From Streptomyces sp. MZ04 (GTDB lineage: Bacteria; Actinomycetota; Actinomycetes; Streptomycetales; Streptomycetaceae), in assembly GCF_004684775.1 (NCBI RefSeq), contig NZ_SRIC01000023.1, positions 1-54,681 of the forward strand: 54,681 nt of DNA, given 5' to 3'. Position 1 is the stretch's first letter. Each line of letters starts with the position of its first letter. Shown here in pieces: positions 16,839-26,624 of the stretch. The translations under genes were made by a program, and so were the position numbers. Below the pieces are notes generated by a model. It was not told where the DNA came from. It saw only the letters and a list, made by a program, of their open reading frames with translations, and made no database searches.

Positions 16839-17567
16839 ATGGACATCAACAACTCAGTTGCCCTTGTCACCGGAGCCAACCGCGGCCTGGGCCGCGCCTT
16901 CGCCCAGCGCCTGCTCGAACGGGGCGCCCGCAAGGTCTACGCGACGGCCCGCCGGCCCGAGAGCATGGACTTGCCCGGGGTCGACGTGCTGCCCCTCGAC
17001 ATCGCCGATCCCGCATCCGTGAGGGCCGCAGCCGAGGCCGCCCCGGACGTCTCGCTGCTCATCAACAACGCGGGGATCCAGACGGGGACCGACCTGGTGA
17101 CCGGTTCGCTGGACGCGGTACGGCACGAGCTGGAGACCAACATGTTTGGCCACCTGGGAATGATCCGGGAGTTCGCGCCGGCGCTCGCCAGGAACGGCGG
17201 GGGCGCGATCGTCAACGTCCTCTCCGCCATGTCATGGTTCGGGGTCAAGGGCGCCAATGCCTACCACTTGACCAAGGCCGCCGCCTGGGCCATGACCAAC
17301 GGCGTCCGCCTGGAACTCTCCGAGCAGGGCACGCTCGTGACAGCGGTGCACCTCGGTCTGGCCGACACCGACATGGCGGCGGGCTGGCCCGTGGACAAGA
17401 TCGCTCCGTCGGACCTGGCCGACGCGGCGCTCGACGGTGTCGAGGCGGGCTCCGCCGAGGTCCTCGCCGACCAGTGGAGTCGGGACGTCAAGTCCCGCCT
17501 GCCGCTGACGCCGGAAGAGTTCAACGCCGCGATGGACCGCGCCCTGGCGGCGCTAACGGCGGCATGA
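16839..17567 (+). CDS. Short-chain dehydrogenase/reductase
   Basis: This 242-residue classical SDR should use NAD(P)H for oxidation or reduction of a small carbonyl or alcohol. TGANRGLG (cofactor glycine motif), LLINNAGIQ, the catalytic serine in NVLSAMSW, and YHLTK (YxxxK) are all intact. A LGLADTDMA segment follows, and length is normal. The absence of a ribosome site and the nearby MerR dyad suggest leaderless, MerR-controlled transcription. The substrate is unknown. Confidence 0.9.
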   Translation: MDINNSVALVTGANRGLGRAFAQRLLERGARKVYATARRPESMDLPGVDVLPLDIADPASVRAAAEAAPDVSLLINNAGIQTGTDLVTGSLDAVRHELETNMFGHLGMIREFAPALARNGGGAIVNVLSAMSWFGVKGANAYHLTKAAAWAMTNGVRLELSEQGTLVTAVHLGLADTDMAAGWPVDKIAPSDLADAALDGVEAGSAEVLADQWSRDVKSRLPLTPEEFNAAMDRALAALTAA

Positions 17568-17647
17568 GGGGCCCCTCGGGCCGCACTGACTTCGGTCGGT
17601 TGCTTCTGAACTCAGTCAACTAACACTCCATCCGCAGTTGTGGATCT

Positions 17648-18610
17648 TCATGTTGTGGCCTCGCGTCGGCGGTAGTGGCAGTCGCGGGCGCGGGCTTGGT
17701 GTCGACGACGCCATAGGGACCAGTGCAGGCGATGGTCGCGTTGGCCGTTCGGGGCTGCGGCGGGCAGGGCGAGTAGTCGCTGTATTTCGTTGCAGGTGAG
17801 GGCGATGAGCACGGTGGGGGCGGGGTGTTCGTAGTGCTCGCCGGCGCGGATGACGGCCAGGAAGGCGTGGGCGAGCATCGCGAGGGTCACCCAGCGCAGC
17901 CAGGAGGTGTGGCGGCGGACCTGGTGCTCATCCAGGCCGGCGAGGCCCTTGCCGGCCTGGAAGGTCTCCTCGATCCGCCAGCGGGTTCCGGCGACGCGGA
18001 CCAGGGCGGGCAGCGCTACTGGCCGTGGGCTGAAACAGCGGTAGTAGGCCACCTCGCCGGTGGTGCGGTTGCGGCGGATCAGTAGCTGGCAGGTGCCCGC
18101 CGAGTGGGTGGGGATCAGGTCGACGGCGGCCCAGTCGTATCGGCGCGGGCCTTTTGCGCCGGCGCCCGCGGACAGCTGCTGCCAGCCGCGTCGGGGCACC
18201 TTGCGCATCGGCACGTCGACACGGAACTTGCCGCCAGTGGTGCGTACTTGGGTGCGGCAGGAGACGGCCATGACGTATCCCGTCGCGTGCGTGGCGATCG
18301 CCGACAGCAGGGAAGGGTTGCCACCGTAGACCCCGTCGCCGGTGACCCAGCCGGCCGTGTGACCGCCGGCCCAGAACCTCTCAAGCATCGCGGCGGCGAG
18401 CTGCGTCTTGGTGGCGAAACGCACCCCGTCGGGGTCCAGGCCCGCCCTGCGGCACCGTTCGGGATCATCGGTCCATGCCCTGGGCAGGTACAACTCGCGG
18501 TCAACGGTGGCGTGTCCACGCGGCGTGGCATGGACAAGATAGACCGCGACCTGGGAGTTCTCGATCCGCCCAGCGGTGCCGGTGTACTGGCGCTGCACCC
18601 CGACGGTTTC
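17648..18610 (-). pseudogene. IS701-family transposase, N-terminally truncated
   Basis: The frame carries the IS701 core from TVGVQRQYTGTAGRIENSQV through VTGDGVYGG, the LLIRRNRTTGEVAYYRCFSP strand and a WRIEETFQAGKGLAGLDEHQ helix containing the last catalytic Glu. About 100 N-terminal residues with the first Asp are missing. Homology stops near 18610, close to the left arm of the 36-bp inverted repeat. It is therefore a dead relic. Confidence 0.8.
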
Positions 18611-18722
18611 GCCGCGAACCCGAACGAGCACTCGCCATCCTGGGCATCACCAACAACCCAGACACTCACGGAACTTGATCAAGCCCTGGCGGGGCTGGGA
18701 TGGCACACGGAATGCTAACGAG

Positions 18723-19025
18723 TCACCATTCGATGCGGACGTAGACAATATTATTGGAGCCGGGGTCGCCACTGATCGTAATCTTGTAGTGCAGGTCAAC
18801 GGCGGCGGGCACGGCAAACGACAAGCCCACATCATCGGTACCGTTCGTATCCGTTTCTTGCCTATCAGCGTAGGTTGCGCCTTGGTCGTCCTCAGACCAT
18901 ATGTCGACGCTGATATGTGTTACGTATGCGCTAGAGAATGAGAACGATACAGAGGTCGAGCTTTGATTGACAATCTTACCATCAACAGGAGTGAAGCTCG
19001 ACATTTGAAATGACGAAGTAGACAT
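18723..19025 (-). CDS. Small beta-rich protein (100 aa), island gene
   Basis: The product is serine/threonine-rich with alternating hydrophobics (SSTSVSFSFSSAYVTHISVD, HYKITISGDPG, IVYVRIEW), suggesting a small beta-sandwich. It has no signal peptide. The ATG at 19025 is preceded by GAGGAG. Codons are clearly less GC-biased than chromosomal neighbours, which points to transfer. It is the last gene of a minus-strand trio (fragment at 19810, gene at 19672, this gene). The family is not recognised; lectin-like or toxin-associated roles are only guesses. Confidence 0.65.
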   Translation of the reverse strand: MSTSSFQMSSFTPVDGKIVNQSSTSVSFSFSSAYVTHISVDIWSEDDQGATYADRQETDTNGTDDVGLSFAVPAAVDLHYKITISGDPGSNNIVYVRIEW

Positions 19026-19309
19026 GATCTCCTCGCTAACTCCGGACGGGACCGCCATTTACCCCAGGCCCACCGTCTCGGGAACTCCACAGTACGGGAA
19101 GCCAGGGGATTAGGTGCTTATCGCCAACCATGATCATAGTGCTGCGGGTGCCGACTAACCGACCTGTGGCATCTAGAGGCACTCCCCTCTTCACAATTTG
19201 ACGTCCGCCTGATGACGCTATGCTGAAGGACACATCGGCTCTGGCGAGTGGGTGAACGTTATTCGCCTGTTTCGGGGAGCCAGTGCCCCTCTATCCAGGA
19301 TCGGCGCAG

Positions 19310-19672
19310 TTATGACCAGTCAGAGTCAAATATGGAGAATCGGACTCCTGCGATTCCTTCTGGATTTTCACCGGTTCCGCCTGAGCAGGCCCCGCCCCCT
19401 TCCGCTGAAAGGAAATAGTGGGCGGCCGTCGGATATGGGGTATGTCCCGTATCGTCTTGCTCCAAATCCCAATTGATAAGCTGCGTCTCTTGTCCCCCTG
19501 GCGCGATCGAGCCGAAAGTCCCATCAGCGAAATTTCCGGTCCCAAAGGGAGCTGCCGTAAGTCGCACTGTGCCGCCCGTGGCGATAGTGCGACTTGATTT
19601 GTTGAATATCGTTGCCTGGATCGTAGCGCTGGACGCGTTCGAGTCCACTACAGCCGCGTCGATCTCTGTCAT
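19310..19672 (-). CDS. Small beta-rich protein (120 aa), island gene
   Basis: The product begins MTEIDAAVVDSNASSATIQA and alternates strand-like segments with Gly/Asn/Thr turns (GTGNFADGTFGSIAPGGQE, EGGGACSGGTGENPEG), ending FSIFDSDWS. It is acidic, with no signal peptide. GGAGA lies about 7 bp before the ATG at 19672. Codon use is low in GC for this window. It sits upstream of the 19025 gene on the same strand with a 284-bp gap in which I see no other gene. No family is recognised. Confidence 0.6.
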   Translation of the reverse strand: MTEIDAAVVDSNASSATIQATIFNKSSRTIATGGTVRLTAAPFGTGNFADGTFGSIAPGGQETQLINWDLEQDDTGHTPYPTAAHYFLSAEGGGACSGGTGENPEGIAGVRFSIFDSDWS

Positions 19673-19809
19673 TGCGCATCTCCAATCTCGCGTTTCTCAG
19701 CTGGTAGAAACCCATGCCCGTGTTGGCGCGTAGCGTCCGGCCCATCGATCGCCGTCGAGACCTCCAGGCAGTCGCCCACCGGTCATCTCGCCGATCGTGC
19801 CGCGGTCGG

Positions 19810-20064
19810 TCAACCGTGGAGAAACTGGTATCCGATCCACACTTGGATCCGGGTGAGTCCGTTCAGGTTCAGTCCTGTGTCGAACTGCTGTTGCGGGATT
19901 GTCACCTGCCAGCTTCCGCCGACGCCTCGTCCCCAGAACGCCAGCGATGTGGGGGCGGTAAGGGGTGGGTCATCGCCGAATCCTTCCTCGGGCGGCAGCA
20001 GCGGGGTCGTCTTAGCGTCGCGGGTGCTGACCTTGGGCAGCAACCATGTCCCGCCTACGCAAGC
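19810..20064 (-). pseudogene. C-terminal fragment, possibly Tc-toxin A-like
   Basis: The last 85 codons of a larger protein are visible: TSLAFWGRGVGGSWQVTIPQ, then a D.GLNLNGLTRIQVWIGYQF ending and TGA. The pattern G.GV.GSW.V.IP.....D...L..I.V.I.Y matches, from memory, the C-termini of TcA/neuraminidase-like toxin subunits. Upstream the frame loses any resemblance near an IS3 relic. The identity is uncertain; the truncation is clear. Confidence 0.4.
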
Positions 20065-20280
20065 TGATGTTCCAAAATTTTTCTTGTTGTGATTTGGTGT
20101 GCCACTGCGGCGGCGATACGCCATGCTGGCGCGGTGGTCGTGTGTTATTTCCAGGATGAGCCATATGGCCGGTTCCGCAACTTCGCGCAACCATGCCACT
20201 CGGTTTTTGTCAACCTGGTTGAGAACGGCGCGAGTTGGCGTTGGTGCTGTGAACCGCAGGTAGTGGTGTGGGTGATGCGC

Positions 20281-20480
20281 CGGTGCGGGAAGTACGTGGG
20301 GGACATCCCGTATCTCCCCGTCGGCGACGGTCAGTTCCCTTATCCGGTGACGCTGCTGGACCTGCACTCCAAGCGGCTGGTGGGCTGGTAGATCGCCGAC
20401 CCATATGCGCACCGAACTGGTCATCGACGCCCTCAGGACGGGAGCCTGCGCGGAGCGATCATCCACTATCAAAGGGGGAA
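20281..20480 (+). pseudogene. IS3-family OrfB (DDE) fragment
   Basis: KYVGDIPYLPVGDGQF, then VTLLDLHSKRLVGW is the first-Asp region of IS3-family OrfB (normally GDITYLP...LDL.SR..VGW). A TAG follows in place of the next Ser/Trp codon. A one-base shift then gives HMRTELVIDALRTG. Both nonsense and frameshift changes make it a relic. Confidence 0.75.
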
Positions 20481-20585
20481 CCCCTGTGAAGTTCCGAATA
20501 AAGCGTCGGTTCGCGCGCATGGCGCCGATGGTCTTGCGGGATGGCCGTGCAGGGCTTGATCAAGTTCCGTGAGTGTCTGGGTTGT

Positions 20586-21135
20586 CGATGCCGTGGGCAC
20601 GTTCGTGCAGGGTGCGGCCGTTCTGCGCACCGTGGATGCGCTGCACGGTGAGCAGCGGCGCGTCGGCGAGTTCACCGATCGTGGTCAAGCCAACCCGGGC
20701 CAATTGGCGGGCGGTTGCCGGTCCCACGCCGTAGAGCGCAGTGATGGGCTGGGGCCGCAGGAACGCAGCGATCGCGTAGGGCTCGTCGTCGATGACGGTG
20801 ATCTGGCCGCGCGGGGTGGCCGCCGCGGCCATCGCCGAGAGCAGGGCGTTCGGAGCCACCGCCGCGGTGCTGGCGGCGCCGTACAGGGCCAGCGCCCGCA
20901 GCCTGACGAGTTGGGCCAGGCCCGCGGCGTCGCGCCGGAAGTAGCCCAGTGCGCCGGTGAGGTCGAGGTCGATGCCGTCGGGCGGCAGCGCCCTCAGCCG
21001 AGGCGTGATCCCCTCCATCAGCGAGAGCAGCTGCTCGAACAGTCCGCTCTGCCCGTCGTGGGGTAGGTGGAAGTGGACCCGGGTGATGCACCGTGTCGTG
21101 CTTGGCCGTCGGGCCGGGTTGCTGGTCATGGTCAT
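20586..21135 (-). pseudogene. Y-family polymerase-like (ImuB/DinB type), C-terminally truncated
   Basis: The surviving 180 or so residues carry the palm/thumb part of an actinobacterial Y-family-like protein: PPDGIDLDLTGALGYFRRDA, then ALYGVGPATARQLARVGLTT (helix-hairpin-helix) and a RIHGAQNGRTLHERAHGID segment. Normal relatives continue for well over 100 residues. Here the frame enters the 36-bp inverted repeat and stops at NPDTHGT. The ATG at 21135 overlaps the dnaE2 stop (ATGA), so this was the second gene of a mutasome-like operon. Confidence 0.75.
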
Positions 21136-23366
21136 CCCGCCGATCCGGGGGAGCGGTGTCCGAGGCGGCGTAGGTCGGCGGAGCGGCTGCCGGCGGGCTG
21201 GAGGTCGGCCCAGGCGGCCAGTTGGGATCCGGCGGTGCCGTCCTGCAGTACCCGCCCCGGGCTCCCCTCGGCGGCCGCGGGTGTGGTGGGTTGGGCGGGT
21301 GTGGGTGCGGTGGTGGTGTGGCCGAGGAGGTCGAGGGCGGCTTGGGGGCCGTGGTCGCGGCGGGTGGCGGCGACGGCTTCGAGGTCCCAGACCATTTCGC
21401 CGACGACGGTGCGGCGCGGGCCGCGTGCCTCCACCGTGCCACGTACCAGCAGCAGTCCGGAGTGGAAGATGGTGTGGGCGCAGGCTTCGTGGGAGTCCTC
21501 GAAGAAGGCGAGGTCGACGAGTCCGAAGCCGTCTTCCAGGGTGACGAAGATGACGCGTTTGCCGGAGGGGATGGGTGGGGTCTGGGTGGAGGCACGTACG
21601 CCGGCGACGAGGATTTTCTGGCCGGGGTGCAGGTGCTGGAGGTGGGCGGCGTCGGTGGCGCCGATCTCGCGGAGCAGCCGGTGGTGGTGCTCCATCAGAT
21701 GTGCCGAGACGTCGATCGAGAGGACCTCGAGTTCGGCGCTCATCCGCTCGCGGCTGGAGAGTTCCTGCAGGCCGCTGGGCTTGGCCGTCACGAGGTCGCC
21801 GCCGAGGGCGAGTTGGCCGTCGGCGGTGGTGCGGTTGCGGGTGTGCCGGTGCAGTTCGGTGGCCTGCAGCAGCAGATCCCGCCGCGTCAGCTCGCCCTTC
21901 ACTGCGTCCAGGGCGCCGATCTGGATGAGGCGCTCGGCGATCGGCATGGAGGGTCTGGCCCGCTGCCAGTAGTCCTGCAGTGAGGCGTAGGGCTGGTGGG
22001 CGGCGATGCGCGCGGCCTCGGCCTCGCTCATGCCCTTGACCGTGGACAGCGCGAGCCGCACTCCCCACCCGGGCTCGGTGGCTTCGACGCGGTGCTGGGG
22101 CTGTGAGTGGGAGATGTCGACGGGCAGGACGGGTACGTCGTGGCGGCGGGCGTCGGCGACGATCACCCGCATCGGCCACATCCCCGGATCGTGCTCCAGC
22201 AGCCCTGCATACAGGGCGGCGGGGTGATGCGCCTTGAGCCATGCGGACTGCACCGCCGGGATGGCGAAGGCGACGGCGTGGGCGCGGCAGAACCCGTACG
22301 CCCCGAACTCCTTGATGACGTCCCAGACTTCGTGGACGACCGGCGTGCTGTAGCCGCGCTCCGTGGCCGCGGTCTTGAACCAGGTCTCGACGCGGGGGAG
22401 GCGTTCGGGGTTGGCCAGGGTGCGGCGGGCGACGTCGCCGGCGGCGCGGTCGCAGCCGGTCATGGTCGTGAGGATGGCGATGATCTGCTCGTGCCAGATC
22501 ACGACGCCCATCGTGTCATCCAAGATCGGTTCGAGGTCTGGGTGCGGGTAGTGGGGTGCCGCGCCGTGCCTGGCCTGGATAAAGCGCGCGGGCATCCCGC
22601 CCTTGACCGGGCCGGGGCGGAAGAGGCTGATGTCGGCTATGACATCGGCCATGTGCCGCGGCTGGAGCCGGCCCACGAGATCCTTCTGTCCCGGCGACTC
22701 GATCTGGAAGCAGCCCAGCGTGTCCGAGCGGCGGATCATCTTGAACGTCGCTTCGTCGTCGAGGGGGACGTGGTCGGGGTTGTCGAGGTCGAGGAGCTGT
22801 CCGGTGGTGCGGTGGATCTCGGCGACCGCGTGGGCCATCGCCGACTGCATCCGCACACCGAGCACATCAAGCTTGAGGAGGCCGAGGTCCTCCACGTCTT
22901 CCTTGTCCGCTTGGACCATCGGGTAGTTGCCGCCGGGGGTGGGCTGCACCGGCAGCCGGTCCAGCAGCGACGCGTTGGAGAGGATCACGCCGCACGGGTG
23001 CATGGCGTAGCCGCGCACGAGGGCGTCCAGCCCTTCGGCGAGCTCGAACAGCGGCCCGAACTCCTCCTGCCGTGCCGCGAGCTGGCGCAGCTCGGGGAGC
23101 TCGGCGAGCGCGGAGCGGATGTCGCAGGCGCGGATGTGCGGGAAGCTCTTGGCGATCATGTCGATGGTCTGCGGGTCGATGCCGAGCGCGAGTCCGGTAT
23201 CGCGCAGCGCGTGTCTGGCCCTGTAGGTCTCGGGCATGCCGGTGACGGCGACCCGCTCGCTCCCGAACCGCGTGAAGATGCGGTCGTAGACCTCCAGGCG
23301 GCGCGCGGACTCCACATCGACGTCGATGTCGGGCAGCGACGTACGCCGCTCCGAGAGGAACCGCTC
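21132..23366 (-). pseudogene. dnaE2: DnaE2 (error-prone polymerase alpha), 3' part
   Basis: This holds 745 codons of a C-family polymerase, from RFLSERRTSLPDIDVDVES (catalytic DxD) through GVILSNASLLDRLPVQPTPG, TLGCFQIESPGQKDLVGRLQ and AYGFCRAHAVAFA to an OB-fold C-terminus. The PHP domain and first part of the palm are missing here but found at 31462-32710 on the same strand. Excision of 23367-31461 plus one 6-bp repeat joins LLFER to FLSERR in frame, giving about 1160 residues, normal for DnaE2. The protein makes translesion copies during SOS with ImuB-type partners. Here it cannot be made intact. Confidence 0.9.
23361..23366. repeat. 6-bp core duplication, left copy
   Basis: CCGCTC (GAGCGG on the coding strand) at 23361-23366 recurs at 31462-31467, flush with the 11-bp end repeats of the Tn554-like element. 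A six-base duplicated core is what tyrosine-recombinase elements of the Tn554 type leave. Confidence 0.85.
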
Positions 23367-23546
23367 TTTACCGACCGGCGAGCTCACCGGGACGCGCTCA
23401 ACCTGGGGCGATGTGTCGCGGTCGTGTCAGGGATGGCCTGCTTCCTTCTCGGATGTCGGGCCGCAGGTAGGCACCCTGAGCCTCGCGGCCACCCGGCGTC
23501 ACGGCATGCCCGCACCGTGACGCCCCGGCTGCACACTGCGGACGGG

Positions 23547-24572
23547 CTACGTCATCAACTCGATGTGCGGGTGCTCGGGCTCCGCCGGGCAGACGAACAG
23601 GTGCTGCCGGTAGCCGCTGCCTATCTGGACACCGGTCGCGTTGTAGCCGCGGTGGCCGGGGTACGGTCCAGCACCTGGGTGGGGGTGCGGAGACCAGCTG
23701 TTCCCGGCGTCGTCCCCTTCCTCGAACGTGGCGACGGTCATCAGGACCTCCATGCCGGTGCCGCACTCGGAGCAGGGCTGCGAGCTGGGGTCGGTGGAGT
23801 TCCAAGCGGGCCAGCCGCCGACCTTCCAGCCGGGTGCGTTGGACAGCACACAGTCGTAGTACGTGTCCGGGTCCATGTCTTCCTCTGCTGCCTGCGGCAC
23901 ACTCCACTGCTTGAGCTGCTCCCGCAGTTCTTCGCTCAGCTCCAGATGGTCGGGGTACTCGGTGATCTGCTCCGGTTCGAGCACGCACGGTTCCGGTAGA
24001 TAGCCGTCGAACTGCACTGCGGGCGGCTCGGGGGGCGTGTCGAGAATGTCGGTGACGGCGCCTGCCGAACGCCAGAAGAGCAGGGTCCTGGGCATGATCG
24101 GATGATCGAAGGGGCACCACAGAACCTGCAGCAGGTCCTTGCCCTCCGGCGGGCTCAGATCGGGCACATCCCTTACGTACAGCTGCGCGACGGGCAGCAT
24201 CGCTATGGGGCCGTCGTACGCCTGGACCGCCAGCCTCACCGGATACGCCCGAGGGGGTCGGATCCGCTCGAGAGTCTCCCGTTCCTCCGGAGTCAGGTCC
24301 CGGCCGTGCGAGGCGGCGAAGATCTGTCGTTCCAGCCGCAGATCCGCCGGGGACTGGGCTGGGTTGATGCCATCCACCACATGCGGTTCCTCGCAGTGCG
24401 GCCACGGCTCCTCAGCGGGCCACAGCAGCGGCCCGCCGATCGAGCTGTCGTGCCACGTCGGCGCCCCAGGGCGGGGGTGCAGGCGGGTCGCCGTGCGGGC
24501 CAGCGGAGCCAGTTGGGGAAAGACCGCGGCAACGTCGATCGGCCGTGGCGGAGTGACAGGAGTGACATTCAT
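23547..24572 (-). CDS. DUF1963 (YwqG-like) family protein
   Basis: This 341-residue soluble protein has the family's repeated hallmarks: SSIGGPLLWPAEEPWPHCEE, AMLPVAQLYVRDVPDLSPPE, LLQVLWCPFDH and APGWKVGGWPAWNSTDPSSQ, followed by a CSECGTGM zinc-knuckle-like pair. Such proteins are common in Streptomyces and have no agreed function. The ATG at 24572 is chosen by homology of MNVTPVTPPRP; the ribosome site is weak. It lies at the left end of the Tn554-like element and is probably its cargo. Confidence 0.8.
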   Translation of the reverse strand: MNVTPVTPPRPIDVAAVFPQLAPLARTATRLHPRPGAPTWHDSSIGGPLLWPAEEPWPHCEEPHVVDGINPAQSPADLRLERQIFAASHGRDLTPEERETLERIRPPRAYPVRLAVQAYDGPIAMLPVAQLYVRDVPDLSPPEGKDLLQVLWCPFDHPIMPRTLLFWRSAGAVTDILDTPPEPPAVQFDGYLPEPCVLEPEQITEYPDHLELSEELREQLKQWSVPQAAEEDMDPDTYYDCVLSNAPGWKVGGWPAWNSTDPSSQPCSECGTGMEVLMTVATFEEGDDAGNSWSPHPHPGAGPYPGHRGYNATGVQIGSGYRQHLFVCPAEPEHPHIELMT

Positions 24573-24658
24573 GGCCGCGATCTTGCCAATCGCCTCTGAC
24601 AACGGCCCTCGTGGCCGCCCCACGAAGAGTTCCGGCACGGGCGTCACCCGGGAGAGCG

Positions 24659-24772
24659 CTACCGCCGGTCCGTTCCCGGCAGATGGCCCGCGAGCAGGTC
24701 CACGATCGCCGCGTGTACCTCCCTGTCCTCGCGCACCCCCTGCCCGATCCGTCTCCTGTCTTGCTTATCCAC
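24659..24772 (-). CDS. Short ORF (37 aa) in element cargo
   Basis: GTG at 24772 opens VDKQDRRRIGQGVREDREVH, then AAIVDLLAGHLPGTDRR and TAG. GC3 bias and amphipathic helix content are good for so short a frame. It lies 86 bp upstream of the DUF1963 gene on the same strand. The function is unknown. It is possibly the tail of a gene cut by the nested cassette. Confidence 0.35.
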   Translation of the reverse strand: MDKQDRRRIGQGVREDREVHAAIVDLLAGHLPGTDRR

Positions 24773-24938
24773 CCTAGACCATGAATAGCGCAAGTGTTCG
24801 AACGGGTAATACGCAAACTTCGCACTTGATTGTGACTCGCAGCGATAGTTGGCCAGTCGCAGCGTTAGTTGGCCACAAAGGCGCCCTGAAGCCCGAGGCC
24901 CCTCCAGCCAGGCGGGGTCTGGATCGTAGATTGTGCCC

Positions 24939-26615
24939 ATGATCGAGGAGACGTCGCCCGAGCGGTTAGAGCGGTCCACCAGACGGAGGCACGCTGCCCC
25001 GAAGAAGGCGAAAGGCGGGGGCGGACTGTTGCGTTCGTCTGCGCTGATGGCGGCGGGAACAGTGGTCTCGCGTGCCACCGGACTGATACGGCAGGTGCTG
25101 CAGGCGGCCGCGCTCGGCACCGGGCTGTTGGCCACCACCTACAACCAGGCCAACACGGTGCCGACCAGTCTGTACTTCCTGCTGATCGGCGGCGCACTGA
25201 ACTCTGTCCTGGTCCCCCAACTCGTACGGGCCCGCGCAGAGGACGCCGACGGCGGCGCCGCCTTTGAACAACGCCTGGTCACCCTGGTGCTGTGCGTCCT
25301 CGGCGCGGGGACCGCGCTGGCCACGTGGGCGGCCCCTGAGATCATCAGCGTCTACCAGCGCGACACAGCCGCCACGCACGACGCGTTCGAGCTGACCGTG
25401 ACCTTCGCCCGCTTCCTGCTCCCGCAGATCTTCTTCTACGGCGTGTTCAGCATCTTCGGCCAAGTCCTCAATGCCCGGAACCGGTTCGGCGCGATGATGT
25501 GGACCCCGGTCCTCAACAACCTCGTCCTGATCTCCATGTTCGGTCTCTACCTAGGCCTGATGACCGCCCCCGAACAGGTCTCGGACGTCACCGACACCCA
25601 GGTCAGGCTGCTCGGGATCGGGACCACACTCGCTCTCGCCCTCCAGGCACTCGCCTTGATCCCCTACGCTCGCGCGGCCGGCTTCCGGTTCCGGCCGCGC
25701 TTCGACTGGCGCGGCACCGGCCTGCGCAAGAGCGTGAACGCGGCTCGCTGGACCCTGCTGTTCGTGCTGGCCAACCTCGTGGCGAGCACAGTGGTCACCC
25801 GCCTGGCCTCCTCCGCCGACGCCGCTCTGCCTCACGACGGCGTCGGCTACACCGCCTACAGCTACGCCCAGCAGATCTGGATGCTGCCCCAGTCGATCGT
25901 CACTGTCTCCCTCGTGACAGCCCTGCTCCCGCGCATGAGCCGGGCAGTGACGGAGCAGCGCGTCGACGACCTGCGCGCCGACCTGTCCCGCGCGCTGCGG
26001 ATCAGCGGCGTGATCATCGTCCCTGCCGCCTTCTTCTTCCTCGCCTTCGGCCCGCAGATCGCTCAGCTGCTGTTCGCCCACGGCGCCGCCGACACGGCAG
26101 CCACCGTCCCCCTGGGCCACATGCTGCAAGCCTTCGGCCTCGGACTGATCCCGTTCTCCGCCCAGTACCTCCTGCTGCGCGGCTTCTACGCCTTCGAGGA
26201 CACCCGCACGCCGTTCCGGATGGCGGTGGCGATCAGCGGCATCAACATCGCTCTCGCCACAACCTGCCACCTCCTGTTGCCCCCGCGCTGGGCGGTCACG
26301 GGGATGGCTGCCGCCTACGCCTTGTCCTACGCGATCGGCCTGCTGCTGACCGCCTTGCGTCTGCGGCGGCGCACGGAGGGGCTCCTCGACGGCCGGCGCA
26401 TCTGTCGCACCTACACAAAGCTGACCGCAGCCGCCACCGTCGCCGGGGCTGCCGGGTGGCTCATCGCCCGCTCCTGCAGCCAGAGCCTGACGTCAGTCTC
26501 TTTGGCGCCCGCGCTCTCGCTCGCCGCGGGCGGAATCGCGATGGTCCTGCTGTTCCTGTTCCTTGCGCGACTCCTGCGGATCACGGAGCTGCGCAGCCTG
26601 CCGGGGCTGGGGTGA
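24939..26615 (+). CDS. murJ: MurJ-type lipid II flippase (MviN family)
   Basis: This 558-residue protein has about 14 membrane helices after a basic cytoplasmic tail. Family features include MAAGTVVSRATGLIRQVLQA, NQANTVPTSLYFLLIGGALN, LLPQIFFYGVFSIFGQVLNA and a conserved ALLPRMSRAV. MurJ exports the peptidoglycan precursor lipid II across the membrane. The chromosomal actinobacterial copy is usually larger and fused to a pseudokinase region; this one is the short form. I prefer the ATG at 24939 over the GTG at 24933; the ribosome site is poor. Being the sole intact gene between IS21-type ends, it is a mobile second copy. Confidence 0.9.
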   Translation: MIEETSPERLERSTRRRHAAPKKAKGGGGLLRSSALMAAGTVVSRATGLIRQVLQAAALGTGLLATTYNQANTVPTSLYFLLIGGALNSVLVPQLVRARAEDADGGAAFEQRLVTLVLCVLGAGTALATWAAPEIISVYQRDTAATHDAFELTVTFARFLLPQIFFYGVFSIFGQVLNARNRFGAMMWTPVLNNLVLISMFGLYLGLMTAPEQVSDVTDTQVRLLGIGTTLALALQALALIPYARAAGFRFRPRFDWRGTGLRKSVNAARWTLLFVLANLVASTVVTRLASSADAALPHDGVGYTAYSYAQQIWMLPQSIVTVSLVTALLPRMSRAVTEQRVDDLRADLSRALRISGVIIVPAAFFFLAFGPQIAQLLFAHGAADTAATVPLGHMLQAFGLGLIPFSAQYLLLRGFYAFEDTRTPFRMAVAISGINIALATTCHLLLPPRWAVTGMAAAYALSYAIGLLLTALRLRRRTEGLLDGRRICRTYTKLTAAATVAGAAGWLIARSCSQSLTSVSLAPALSLAAGGIAMVLLFLFLARLLRITELRSLPGLG

Positions 26616-26624
26616 CTCAGGCAG

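Larger units (their letters stand above)
18653..20585. mobile_element. Lower-GC island bounded by 36-bp perfect inverted repeat
   Basis: Positions 18653-18688 and 20550-20585 are exact reverse complements over 36 bp (core ACTCACGGAACTTGATCAAG). The enclosed 1.9 kb is visibly less GC-rich than its surroundings and holds two small intact genes, a C-terminal fragment of a larger protein and an IS3 orfB relic. Both flanking genes (IS701 relic, Y-family polymerase) are truncated at or near these ends. No target duplication flanks the pair. It may be an insertion followed by rearrangement, or two copies of the same IS end in opposite orientation. Confidence 0.6.

Noticed and set aside
18653..20585. 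Calling the 36-bp-repeat island an intact transposon
   Set aside because: No target duplication flanks the repeats and no complete transposase is inside, so only an inverted-repeat-bounded island is claimed.
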